A stretch of DNA of 64,000 nucleotides from Cryptomeria japonica (taxonomy: Eukaryota > Streptophyta > Pinopsida > Cupressales > Cupressaceae). Shown piece by piece: positions 33,012 through 44,565 of this stretch. Position 1 is the stretch's first letter. Every line of letters starts with the position of its first letter. A program made the translations under genes and the position numbers. The DNA lies in the NCBI RefSeq assembly GCF_030272615.1, contig NC_081406.1, forward strand, positions 215,197,497 to 215,261,496, read 5' to 3'. The notes below the pieces were generated by a model, which saw only the letters and a list, made by a program, of their open reading frames with translations, was not told where the DNA came from and ran no database searches.

Positions 33012-34581
33012 TGTAGCATAGGAATCTGGAAATCATCACAAGCAATTTAACATACTAATCTAGCTCAATCACGAAAGCTCAAATGCAATGATTAATCCTA
33101 AACACACACAATAAAGACATGAAAGCAAAACATTAAAGATTAAAAGCTAAGCAAACCAAATGCAGATCTGAATACCTCCTTCATGCGGCTCCATTGTTCT
33201 TCTTTCTTCTCCAAATAGCCTTTATTTGTGGATCTCACCTTCAAGTGCATAAACCTAATGTGAAAGCAAGATTGACATTGGCACAAGAGTACTCAAAGTG
33301 TGATTGATTCGACAAAGTGATTATTTCGACCATGTGATTATTAGATCAGGATTGAAGAAATTCATCCAATTTATAGATAAATTGGAGAAAGGACAAGATT
33401 AGCATGAAATTGATATTTAGGCAATTGATTTATCAATTGTCACAATTGAGTGGAAAGAAGAAGGTTATGACACCTTCTATGTCATGAATTATGACATATT
33501 GCCAATGCAAAGTTTAGAGGACTAGAGGCTTATGACATCTTGCTATGTCAAAAGTATGACGCATGAGAAATTCATGCTTCCACCAAAGCACAAAAATAGG
33601 GAGAACTAGAGAGAAATTAATTAGGTGGAAATTAATTTTGACAAATTAGAAAATAGGTGGAAATTAGGAATTGAGAAAATTAGAAAAATAGGAAATTAGA
33701 AATGATGAAATTAGGAATTTAAGAAATTAGAAAATGAGGAAATTAGGAATTTAGTGAACTAATTAATAATTTTTCATTTATTTATTAATTCACAAAGAGG
33801 GAATTTAGAAATTGATGAAAAATTAGGTAAATCAATTAATAATTTGTCATTTATTAATTAACTCACAAAAAGAGGAATAATTAGCTAGCCAATTAAATAA
33901 ACATTTAATTGTGACATGAAGACCTAAGATAAATAAATAAATTATTTAACCTAGAGGAAGAAAATGGAGAGAAAATGACAAACAAGGTTAAATGAATAAA
34001 TCATAAAACCCTAGAAGATAAATTAGAAATGCAAGAACGACAATTAGGTCTTGATGTAAGATTGACTTGATGTTGATTCGATCATGATTTTGAACTGATA
34101 AATGATCAATGTGATAAACAATTTTGATTGATAAATGCACCAATTTACAAGGAATAATGACAAATTGATCCAAATTAACACGATTGAGAAGGATGATGAT
34201 CGATGACAAATCGATCGCAAAATGACAAGATTGAAAATGATAGCGATCAATGACAAATTGATCGCAAAATGACAAGATTGACAAGAGGACAAAACCCTAA
34301 TTAGGATTGACGATGTCCAAAATGATGACAAATTAGCGTGCACATTGATGCGACAGGATAAGATTGACCAAAATCAAGACTGAAGATTGTTGTCGACAAG
34401 ACCAAATTCGAAAGCGAGATAAATGAAGAAATGCAGAAGAAAGACTCGATGCTTGCAAATGATAAAGACCAAGTGCGTGACATAGGAGAAAATGTTAATG
34501 CGATGCAAAAACCTAAAATAAGGCAATGCGCAAATGTTAAAGTATGATTCTGCAAGCGTTGACCATTTTTAGGTGTCTACA
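33012..34581 (-). repeat. Gypsy-2 3' LTR (1,570 bp)
   Basis: TGTAGCATAGG to AGGTGTCTACA. On the minus strand it starts TGTAGACACCTAAAAATGG. Same length as 49175-50744. Confidence 0.96.
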
Positions 34582-34598
34582 TTTTACCCCTCTTTGAC
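34582..34598 (-). promoter_or_regulatory. Gypsy-2 polypurine tract
   Basis: The minus strand reads GTCAAAGAGGGGTAAAA directly before the 3' LTR. Confidence 0.85.
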
Positions 34599-35450
34599 AC
34601 AATGCAATTCTAAGCATTGTTTCAAAGAACAATAATGAAAATGCCCTAGACAATGACAATTGCATATGCATGCCCCCTCGAGGAATTGGCCAGAAACATG
34701 CAGAGAAGAGGTCAATTGATCGATAAAAATGATAGAAAATGATAGGAGCAAACAGATTGACAATCGGAGACCGAATGCACAAAGGACAAACAAAAGAAGA
34801 TGCCAAAAGACCATGACCAACATGAGATGGAGAGAGTGCACGTCCATCTATGCACTGACAAAGATCTATAAATGAGGCAAAGAGAATGAAATTTGCTCAT
34901 TTGCACTAGCCCAAGAAGAGGATTTATTGCTCTGGAAAAGGACACTTGTAGAGAGATGGTGAACATTCCAAGGGCAGATCACCTCAGAGAATGTGTATGC
35001 ACATTCAAACAACCGGACAACGTGGGAGCAGCGGTATGTATCTCAAAAACCCATGTTTTCAATTTTATGAATTTGACTTACTTGCGGGACATTGCGGGGC
35101 CCACAGGGGATGCCGAAAGTGACTCCTATGCTTGTGTAGGGAAAATCCTATGCTTGTGCAGGGTCTTCTACGCTTGTGTAGGGATATACAGGCGTAGGAT
35201 GCAGAACACAGGCGTAGAAGTGCATTGGCAACCCTAATTTTGGTCAAAATAGCATGCAAATGATCTGAAAAGGGGGGATAAGGGTAGGATAGGTCAGAAT
35301 AGCTTAGAAACACCCTGATTTGTGGATGAAATGAGGAAATGCAACTCGTAAGAGCAAACCCTAAAACTCACAAAATATGCCCCAATTGTGATGCAAAGTC
35401 GACAATATCCGTTGATCACATGGGAGAACTGACCTGACTGCTTCATGCTA
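34599..35450. other. Gypsy-2 region between antisense gene and 3' LTR
   Basis: No recognised domain. It holds five copies of a 20-base motif, three in one orientation and two in the other (35117-35220), related to the tandem array at 48947-49072. It may be the promoter and 5' UTR of the antisense gene. Confidence 0.45.
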
Positions 35451-35459
35451 CGACATAGA

Positions 35460-37030
35460 CTCAAGAGCATAGATAGAGATACATTAGCAGGACTTGGGAT
35501 ATACTATATCACATTCATGCCTGAGATTAGGGTAAACACAGGACTGCTTACCGCATTGGCAGAGCGATGACATTCAGAGACCTCCTCTTTCCATCTGGTG
35601 ACTGGAGAGGCGACTATGACACTGGAGGATGTATGGCGTATCCTCCGCATTCTGATTCATGGAGAGATGGTAAAGTATGAGCTAGTGATAGGGAGAGATG
35701 TGTTGTGTAGATTATTTGAGTGTGACACAGATGATCTGGATATCGTAGAGAGGGAGATCGACTGGGAGAGCATGGCATCAAAGTATGATCGATGATATGT
35801 GGTGATAGCAGTGGTGATAGCATGTCTACTAGTAGGAGATAGATGAGGACATGGATTCCCGATTGGATGGGGAAGAGTGCTAGAGCGGATGGCGACAGAG
35901 GGTACGGTGTATGCATGGGGACCATGTGTATTGGCTATGTTGTATTTTTAGTTGCATCAGATAGCATATCAGGGAGTGCAGACTTTGAGCTATGGAGTCA
36001 CACTGTTATAGGTATGGGCATTTGAGCACATAGCCATATGTCGACCGATTGCAGAGAGATAGGTATTACCACATTGACCATATGTGTACTACTATGGGGG
36101 AGCACTGAGACAGGGTCCGTTTGGATACATATTGTATTGGCGACACGAGCTAGACAGACTGAGAGAGTTCACATGGAGACCATATCATGATTGCCCTGGA
36201 TGGTCAAATGATAGTGATGAGCTACCATATTGTAGACAAGAGAGGTACCTGATTGGGCAACCAGTGAATCGCCAAAGAGTGATTGAGTTGTACTTGCCAG
36301 AGAGAGTCAGACGATAGTTTGGAGAGAGGTAGGATGTACCTAGGAGGACTGCACACTTTGCCCGATCTCATAGAGAGATGAGTCAGTGGGGGAGTATGAT
36401 TCAGCCACACATAGCATATGCTAACTTCTCATAGCTACAGCAGAGACAATGGGATTGGAGATTAGATGTAGTGGATGCCGGGATGACAAAGGAGTATGAG
36501 AGATGGTTTGCACGACGGCAGCCAGTGCCATTGACAGATTCGGATATTCCAGTACCTAGGGGACAGGAGGACTTCCCACTCATAGGAGAGGAGGAGGGAG
36601 ATGATGAGGACAAGGAGGATGAGGGTGGTGATGAGGATGAGGGGGATGATGAGGATGAAGATGAGGATGGGGATGATGAGGATGAGCCAGATTCAGGTGA
36701 GCAGGAGGCATTGCAGGATATACCCATAGAGCCAGAGACAACTAGCATAGAGGAGATGGAGATGTGCAGGGCTACCATAGCGAGTCAGCATGATCATATT
36801 GTGACATTAGAGAGACAGAATGATTAGTTTAGAGTGGAGATAGCCAAACTCATAGCGGCTCGAGATACAGCGATAGCGCAGGCACAACGAGAAGAACAGA
36901 GAGTCACTGAGTATATTGGGTCGATTAGGGATGCCAGTGCATGGGAGATGGCACAGATGTTGGTAGAGACTGGAGAGGAGATATGCCATTAGAGGACATT
37001 ATATGAGAGTGAAGTTCCACCAGAGTAAGA
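35460..37030 (+). pseudogene. Plant mobile domain (PMD) gene, antisense within gypsy-2
   Basis: Blocks typical of plant mobile domain / MAIN-like proteins occur in order: IYYITFMPEIRVNTGLLTAL; AER then, after a TGA in place of a Trp codon, HSETSSFHLVTGEATMTLED and VWRILRILIHGEMV; LAMLYFQLHQIAYQGVQTLS followed by TLLQVWAFEHIAICRP; then YWRHELDRLREFTWRPYHDC and RERWFARRQP-like EYERWFARRQPVP. An acidic tail follows (36590-36700, long Asp/Glu runs), then a helical segment. The gene runs opposite to gag-pol. At least five stops make it a pseudogene. PMD domains are known from host proteins and from several transposon types. The start could not be fixed. Confidence 0.85.
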
Positions 37031-38911
37031 GCAGCTTCATATCGGGCACGATCAAGGACAGAGAGCAGGGCACGCTATCAGAGGTCATTGAGCGGCATGG
37101 GGGTGAGTGGACCTATGAGACCACCACAGCCAGGACTAGGAGGGACATCATCCGCGAGACATGGCAGGGATGAGGAGGAAAGAGGGAGCACCCAGTGATA
37201 GAGGCACATGCTCCATATGACAGACAGATGTAGTTTGACATTTTGTAGTTAGCCTGCGGGCCATACTTAGGACAGACAGTCCAATTTTGTACTCCGATAT
37301 TAGTGTGATATACAATATGATATGCATCGATATGATGGGATGCAATATGTTATGACTAATGTTATTTTCTATGTATGGATGACTTATGCACTATTGATGT
37401 ATCATTATGGAACATGTATGGATGTATTTTTTTTTTATGTGTTTTTGATGCATTCATAATATGAGATGGATAAAATGCTTGATGTGATGGTTGATGTAGT
37501 GCAAATGTACTAACCGAATCGATGCATGATGCAACATATGTTTTTAGAGATCGGAGCACTAGACCAAACTGACTATCTGATGGAAGAAATGTTAGTAAGA
37601 GGAAAAATGAGATGGAGGATAGTTAGAGACAAAGAAAAACTTGCTTTCAGTAATGCACTTTGTAGGTGAGAACCTTTATTTTAACGTAGCAAAATGGATG
37701 CATAGCATCATGGCATGGAAGGCCAGAGCTGAAATGCAACCCTTTTTGCAAAAGACAGACACATCGTAGACAAACAACAATCACAACAAAAAAGAAAAGG
37801 ACCATGAACCATCCCGGTCACTCTAAATCACTCAGTGACATCATCGAGCAACATAGGAACATGATCGAAGATAAATCAATAAAAAGATAAGATGCACAGA
37901 TCCCAACAAATCAAACAAACATCTTGATCTTCATCGTCAAAAGTTGAAAGTGTTGATAGGACGATCATGCTATCTAGTTTCAAGGAATGCGATACCCCAT
38001 CTAAGACAAGACACAGTCTGGTTTTGAGTATATCACACCCTGTATAAGACCCATGATAGTGTGCCAAGGACAAATGATTTTGAGGTTGATTGATATAACA
38101 ATTCAGATCAGGTTGAATGTCTGGTTTAAGTGAAAAGTTCATCTGTTTATGCATGATTTCATTAAAGCACAATGTTGATTGCGAGTTGTTGGATGTATGC
38201 TCAGTGATTTGACTTATGCACAAAAGGGATATATATTTTTTTGTGTTTTGCTTTTCGAGATTTTACAATTTTTTTGCTTTGTGTTCAATTTTTTCAGGAC
38301 TTTATATGATTTTTTAGGGATTTTTTTCAGGACGTTATTTGAATTTTTTTGGATTATTTCAGGACATTTTTCAATTTGTTTGAATTATTTCAGGACATTT
38401 TCAATTTGTTTGAATTATTTCAGGACATTTTTCAATTTTTTGGATTATTTCAGGACATTTTTCAATTCAGAAGCTCCAGTGATTGATCATGACAAAGGGA
38501 GCGTACCCAATGCACATCGAAAAGACACATATAGATGCCCGGACTAGAATGTATGCACAAGAAATGGAGTATGCAAGACAATGATGTGGACCAACCATAG
38601 GCCTAGAACAGAACAATGAGTCAAGACAAAGATAGGCATGATAAACCGGCCGAGAGAAAGCATAGTTTAAAGGTCATGACAAATGATGGAGCAATGATCT
38701 TGATTTACACATGGCACCTGTTTGCCAGGTTTTCACCATGGTACTTTCCCAAAGCGCCTGTTTGCCAGGTTTTCACTAGAGGGCGAATCATTTTTCTTTA
38801 CTTTTTTTTTTTCTTTTGCTCTTTCACTTTTTTTTTGTATTTTTTCACTTTTTTCACTTTTTTTTTTTTAAATTTTTTCAGGATCATACTTGAAGAAGTG
38901 CTGATAGAAAA
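37031..38911. other. Gypsy-2 region between integrase and the antisense gene
   Basis: No coding content. It contains a 30-33-base tandem array (38293-38456), a duplicated CCTGTTTGCCAGG hairpin motif near 38710 and 38760, and T-rich runs at 38790-38880. Short frames in the T-rich part are compositional. Confidence 0.6.
38293..38456. repeat. Tandem array, six units with TTCAGGAC cores
   Basis: TTCAGGAC at 38293, 38326, 38358, 38389, 38419 and 38449, spaced 33, 32, 31, 30 and 30 bases, with T-rich spacers such as CATTTTTCAATTTGTTTG. Confidence 0.85.
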
Positions 38912-40260
38912 TTATGCCCAGTACTTGTGAAGGTGCATGCTGTTGACAGGATCAGACAAAGGTTCACCTTCTGGAGTCGCAAGCTGATATGCCCCCGAGC
39001 CATAGGTTGTAGTCACTATGAAAGGCCCAACCCAATTAGGTTCAAACTTACCTTTGATGATGTCAATAGACTGTGCATTCTTAGGGTTTGCCTTTAAAAC
39101 CAGATCTCCCATGTCAAAGTGTCACCCTTTGACCTTCTTATTATAAGAGTGATGGAGACGGTTTTGATATGCTTGCAAATGTGTCAGGGTTGTCTGACGT
39201 TTCTCATCTAACATTTCAAGCTAATGCAATCGAGAGACTTTGTGCATCTCATCATCAATCAGATGTTGCAAGGAAACACACAAGGAAGGAATCTCTACTT
39301 CCAAGGGTAAAATGGCTTCCGCACCATACACCAAGGAATAAGGTGTTTCTCTAGTAGGTGTGCGGATAGAAGTGCGATAGGCCCATAGTGCTGGATTCAA
39401 TTGTACATGCCAATCTCGACCAGTGTCATTGACAACCTTCTTCAGGATCTTGATAATGGTTTTATTTGATGCTTCAGCTTGACCATTACCCTATGGATAG
39501 TATGGACTGGAGAAATGGTGTTGGATATGAAACTTTTCATAGAGTTCCTTGACATCTTTATTCTTGAAGGGACGACCATTATCTGTGACTATGGCAAGAG
39601 GAACCCCATACCGGCATATGATATAATTCAAGAGGAATTTTGAAATTTGCACTCCAGTGATATAAGTCATGGGGATAGCCTCGATCCATTTTGTAAAATA
39701 CTCTGTGGCTATAATGATAAAATTGTGTCCATTTGCAGATGTCAGGTGAATCTTGCCAATAAGATCCAATCCCCATTGGGAAAAGGGCCACAAAGATATG
39801 ACAGAATGAAGCTCTTGGGCTAGTGCATGAATGTAGTTTCCATGGATCTGGCATTTGTAGCACTTCTTAACAAAATCATGAACATCTTTTTCCAGAGTGG
39901 GCCAATAATACCCAGCACAAATCAACTTTTTGGCTAAGCTCAGACCATTGAAATGGCCCCCACATATACCATTGTGAACCTCGTGTAAAGTCATTTCTAC
40001 TTTGTAAGAATCCAAACACCTGAGGAGGGTATGGTCAAAAGAACGACGGTAAAGGGTGTCGATGATGATGACATATTTGGTTGTCTGTCGGATGAAGGCT
40101 TGGCGTTGGTTAGTGGAAAGGTTAGGTGGTAAGGTTTGGGATTTCAAATATTGATATACATCTTTGTACCACAGGGAGTTGGGACCAACAAGAATGCACA
40201 TCACATCTGTTGTTGGAATGTCAAAAGAAGGAACAGGCAACTGTTCAACCAAAAATTCAC
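38912..40260 (-). pseudogene. Gypsy-2 integrase (nearly open)
   Basis: Zinc region HEVHNGICGGHF and CYKCQIHG (39830-39990). The core has WGLDLIGKIH, VTDNGRPF and, after a stop at 39490 within the SPYYP/GNGQAEASNKT block, the Glu region. The C-terminal part ends VNSMHLHKYWA near 38915 with MGDLVLKANPKNA and PNWVGPFIV, typical of Tat-like integrases. The frame is open for more than 300 codons at 39491-40441, then broken by a few single stops. No chromodomain is present. Confidence 0.93.
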
Positions 40261-40279
40261 ATTTGTCCATATTGTTTGG

Positions 40280-40690
40280 CATATTTAACATGGAGGCGAT
40301 CATAGCCATCGCATCTGCCGACTTGTTTTGCATTCTTGGAACTTGACTAAAATGGATAGCCGTGAATTTTGTTTTGAAGAAATCTACCATATGCTTATAG
40401 GGAATAAGCTTTATATCTTTTGTTTCATAGTCATCATTCACTTGTCAGATGACTAATTGAGAATCTCCATAGACTTGTAAATGTGTGATATTCCAATGGA
40501 CCGCTACACGGAGTCATGTGACCAGTGCTTCATACTCTACAATGTTATTGGTACAATGAAAAGTTATCCTGTAGGACTTGGGAATAGCATCACCTTGAGG
40601 GGTGACAAAAAAGATGCTGGCTCCGGACCCGAACTTGGTATGGGATCCATCAAAGTATAACTTCCATTCATTAGAAGATGTGAGAGCAAA
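40280..40690 (-). pseudogene. Gypsy-2 archaeal-type RNase H
   Basis: Blocks LYFDGSHTKFGSGAS, NNIVEYEALVT, VYGDSQLVI and KSADAMAMIAS mark the second RNase H of Tat elements, after RT-RNase H and before integrase. The Glu block is intact, unlike that of gypsy-1. Two stops interrupt it, near 40513 and 40445. Confidence 0.9.
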
Positions 40691-40744
40691 GACTGATTCA
40701 TCTGGAAAATCGGTCAACATGGGATGATCATCATAAATAGGAGC

Positions 40745-42060
40745 CTTTTCAAGTTGATCTGCAATGACTTGTCCTTTTATTGCCTTTCACTCCATATACT
40801 GAATATCAAATCCACTGAGGATCATAACCCACTTTTCTAGGCAACCCGTCAAAGCTACTCTGCTAAGCAAGTATTTTAGGGCATCAATTTTTGCAACCAG
40901 CAATGTTTGGTGATTTAACATATAATGTCAGAGCTTCTGTGTTGCAAATACCACTGCTAAGCATGCCCTTTCAATAGTTGAATAATTTAGCTCATAACCT
41001 ACCAATGTCCGACTGATATAGTAAATAGCTTGCTATTTGCCATTCTCATCCTGTTGAGCCAAGAGAACTCCTAGTGCCATTTCAGTTGCAGAAATATACA
41101 ATATAAAAGGCTTTCCTTCTATAGGAGGCATTAGAATAGGCGGCGACAACAAATAGTCTTTGAGAGCTTGAAAGGCTGATTGGCATTGCTCAGTCCACTT
41201 AAAAGTGACACCTTTATGCAATAGATGCTCGAATAGATGACATTTGTCGGCCAACTGAGCTATGAAGCGACGGATTGACTGGAGCTTTCCTTGCAAACTG
41301 CGTAGTTGATGGAGATTAGAAGGAGGAGGCATATCCATTATTGCTTTAACCTTGGCAGGGTCGACCTCAATGCCTCTGTGAGAAACAATGTACCCTAGTA
41401 ATTTGCTAGCTATGACACCAGAGACACACTTCTTTGGATTGAGTCTGAGCTTGTAGGTCTCCATTCGGTCAAAGATTGGGCCCAGGATGGCTAAATGACT
41501 ATCTCTTGTGACAGATTTGCATAATAAGTCATCAACATAGTCCTCCATCAAAGTATGCATGAAATCATGAAAAATTGTTGTCATCTCTCTTTGATATGTT
41601 GCGCCTGCATTTTTAAGACCAAAGGGCATCCCATTCCAACAGTAGGTACCCCAAGCACATGTAAATGTAGTCTTATGTTGGTCTTCAGGAGCAATGCAAA
41701 TTTGGTTATAGCTGGAGAAACCATCCATCAATGAGAGCATCTCATATCCAATAGTCATGTCAACTATGATGTCGATATTTGGCAGTGGAAAATCATCTTT
41801 AGGGCATGCTTTATTGAGATCCCTAAAATCTGTACAGATTCTGATGCCCCCAGTTACTTTGCTAACTGGTACTAAATTTGAAATCCAGTCTGCATAATCG
41901 ATGGGTCTGATAAAGCCCACATCCAGTAATTTTTTCAGTTCTACCTTGACCAAAAGAGCCACCTAGGGATGCATCTTTCTAAGTTTCTGTTTGACAGTCT
42001 TGGCATCTGCTTTTAATGGAAAATGATGAAGGACTAATTCTAGATCAAGGCTAGGCATAT
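40745..42060 (-). pseudogene. Gypsy-2 reverse transcriptase and RNase H
   Basis: One frame of 309 codons (41033-41962) covers fingers, palm and the start of RNase H: GFIRPIDYADWISNLVPVSK, ICTDFRDLNKACPKDDFPLP, MDGFSSYNQI, WNGMPFGLKNAGATYQREM, and the catalytic box EDYVDDLLCKS is intact. Connection and RNase H follow (FKWTEQCQSAFQALKDYL, FILYISATEMALGVLLAQQD). A stop at 41030 and further breaks separate the rest of RNase H (ISRTLVGYELNYSTIERACL). It is the best-preserved RT in the window. Confidence 0.95.
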
Positions 42061-43310
42061 CTGCATAGGACCATGCAAAGCTGATCTTCTTCTCAAGAAA
42101 GAAATTGACAAAATCTATCTTTTCCTGTTGTGATAGAGAAGCAACAAAATGAATGACCTTAGGGTTGTCAGGTGTACCCAAATTAATTTCTTCGGTCATT
42201 TCCACAAGTAATGTTGATTTATCCTGACTTGATAGGGCTATGTCCACTCTTCCACCTTTGGGCGCCTTAGAGAGGTTTTCACCCGCAGGTACGTCTTTTA
42301 TTTTTACTTTTGTATGATCAGAGAGTGCCTTACGGTTTTCACTCAAAGATCTATTCTTTTAATTTTTTACTTTTTCTTTTCTTTTTTCATTTTGATGACT
42401 GGAAGATGGAGTTGACTCCCCAAAGTATGCTGTGGAATCTAGGTCAATAGAAAATCCTACCTTATGATCACCTTGTGGTATGCCTTCCCGTAGTCCAAGG
42501 AATTCTGCAATTGCTTCATCATTTTGAAAACAGTCCAATGTGAGTGGTTCTTGTTGGTCATGTTGGATAAGCTAGGGATAGATGAGGGGCATGTCATCAT
42601 CGGTTTTTAGGAGAGAGAGGGCTCATATGGTAAAGATGTAAACATCTGTGGTATCACTATCCAAACTGCTTGTATCTGATTCAGAGCTTGGATCCCAAAA
42701 TGACTCTATCCAAGCATGAGGACATGTTTTAGGAAGAGGAGTTATTTCATGTTTGTCTTCCATAGCCAAATTATTAGGCTCAAGGAAAATATTGTCGAGG
42801 GCATAGGAGCTAGAAGAAAAAGAACTCCACTCCCATTCATTGGAATCAGTTTCGGGTCAGGTATCCTTAGGTGTTATTTCATCATTAGAGTCACGCCCTT
42901 TTCCACATGTGGTCACTTTGGAAGATGAGGGTCCAATTCGCAACGGTAAAAAACCTAACCCTAAAGTTGGAGGTCACACCTTAGGTATGACAGGTTCTAA
43001 CCTTCTATTATTGTTGAGGCCTAAGCCACTGCAGCCATCATATCCTTTCTTTTGTAGCATAGTGAATCCTTTGCCATACCATTCCACTGGCAACCTGACA
43101 GGTGGGGTCTCAGTTGGATCCTTATAAAGCCAATCTATGACATCATCATCTAAAGTTTCTTTTTCAAGTTCACCCCATCTTGTAAATGTAGTGGGAGGCT
43201 GATATTGAATAACGACCTTAGGTTCCTTTTGCAATAAATGTGGTTTTCCATATGATTTTGGAGATATTGGTAAATTCCTGATGAGGAATGTTTGATCCAT
43301 TGAATATTCT
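41963..43310 (-). pseudogene. Gypsy-2 linker with G-patch domain
   Basis: Between protease and RT. The segment 42974-43300 holds EWYGKGFTMLQKKGYDGCSG followed by LGLNNN, which fits the G-patch pattern (aromatic, then spaced glycines ending GLG). G-patches bind nucleic acid or helicases and occur after the protease in some retroviruses and plant gypsy elements. The following stretch to 41963 (INLGTPDNPKVIHFVASLSQ, FAWSYADMPSLDLELV) is the usual approach to the RT domain. Stops occur near 42350 and 42600. Confidence 0.78.
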
Positions 43311-43318
43311 CCTCATCC

Positions 43319-44563
43319 TTAATCCTGTATCTTCAATTTTCCTTTGACAGCATCTAACAATTCATTAGGATCCACATAACTATGTGATTTGGCCTGTCTA
43401 TTGACTGGGACTTGCTGCTGAGGGGTATCCTTTAGAGTAGCACAAAATTGAAATGGATTAGGATCTCCTGGAATTATTATCTCAGTTCCATTGTAAGGAT
43501 ATTTTAAACATTGATGATAGGTGGATGGAACTACTTTCATTGCTTGGATCCATGGACGACCAAGAATCATATTGTAAGGGAGATCGAGGTCTAGGACTTG
43601 CAGGAAAGTGTTTTCTGTCACTGGACTGACTCTGATAGGCAATGTAATTATCCCTTTGGATGGGTGCTCAGCATCATCATATGCTTTGATTGTTATTCTT
43701 TTGGAAGCATCAATGTCATTTTCTATATATCCAAGGCCAATGACCACTCTCAAGGTACAAATATTAAGACCCGCTCTGCCATCTATCAAGACTCGTCGGA
43801 TTTTGCAATTATGGACAAAGACTTCAAGGTGTAAAGGATCATTATGAGGGAGCTTATCAGGTGAGATATCATTATCAGAAAATGCAACATTTTGGGAAAT
43901 AGCTAGATGTCCAATCCAAGCTTGAAACTGGTCAACATCAATGTCTGTCAGGACAGTGGACTCAATTAAAGCTTTATCCAGGACTGCACGATGCATGGGG
44001 GACATTTTCAACAACTCAAGGATTGATATTTGTGCAGGTGTCTTTCCTAGATGATCCAAGAGATTATACTGACTTGTAGGAGTTGGTTTGGTAGGAGCTG
44101 TAGGAGCTCCTTTCAGGACTATTTTGGATTGACGAGTGGTGACTGCGCAAGAAGGATCTTGTCCCTTTATTCTTAGGGTGGAAACATACTCATTTGATGC
44201 TCGAAAACAATTGATGACATTGTTATAACCAGTGTTTGCATAATTTGCTGTTTGAGTAGAGTTTGAAGAAGACGCCTTACCCTTGTCATGATCAAGCAAA
44301 GGAGTTTTGAAAATGGTATGATCAGTGTTAGAGGTCGCATGGGGTGGATCTACCTCAATTACTCCTTGCTCTAACAAGTCTTGAATCAGATGCTTCAATT
44401 GAAAACATGATGCAGTTTTATGTCCTTTGGACCGATGGTATTCATAATAGGCATTATCATTCCACCAATGTGGCTTTACCACAGGTTTTGCCTTGATATC
44501 TGGTAGCTTGATAAATTTTTCTTGTATTAATTGTTTCATTACTGATTCAATAGGCTCTCCCAA
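43319..44563 (-). pseudogene. Gypsy-2 gag end and protease, 414 codons open
   Basis: The N-terminal third carries a zinc-finger-like YYEYHRSKGHKTASCFQLK, where the first Cys positions are Tyr, then LIQDLLEQGVIEV, seen in many plant gypsy polyproteins. The protease begins near residue 240: LHLEVFVHNCKIRRVLIDGR followed by AGLNI, with the catalytic Asp kept and a Gly-to-Arg change after it. ITLPIRVSPVTENTFLQVLD and MILGRPWIQAMKVVPS end the domain. The long open frame is notable among the decayed neighbours. Confidence 0.9.
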
Positions 44564-44565
44564 TG

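Noticed and set aside
34001-34966. Several minus-strand hydrophobic frames at the 3' LTR and beyond
   Set aside because: The ones inside the LTR recur in the other LTR copy with changes that ignore codon positions. The rest overlap each other in different frames.
36401-36778. Minus-strand Ser/Pro-rich frame
   Set aside because: Shadow of the acidic tail of the plant-mobile-domain gene. The plus frame continues a recognised domain.
38179-38930. Phe-rich plus-strand frames resembling membrane proteins
   Set aside because: Produced by T-rich tandem repeats and poly-T runs. No domain and no conserved start.
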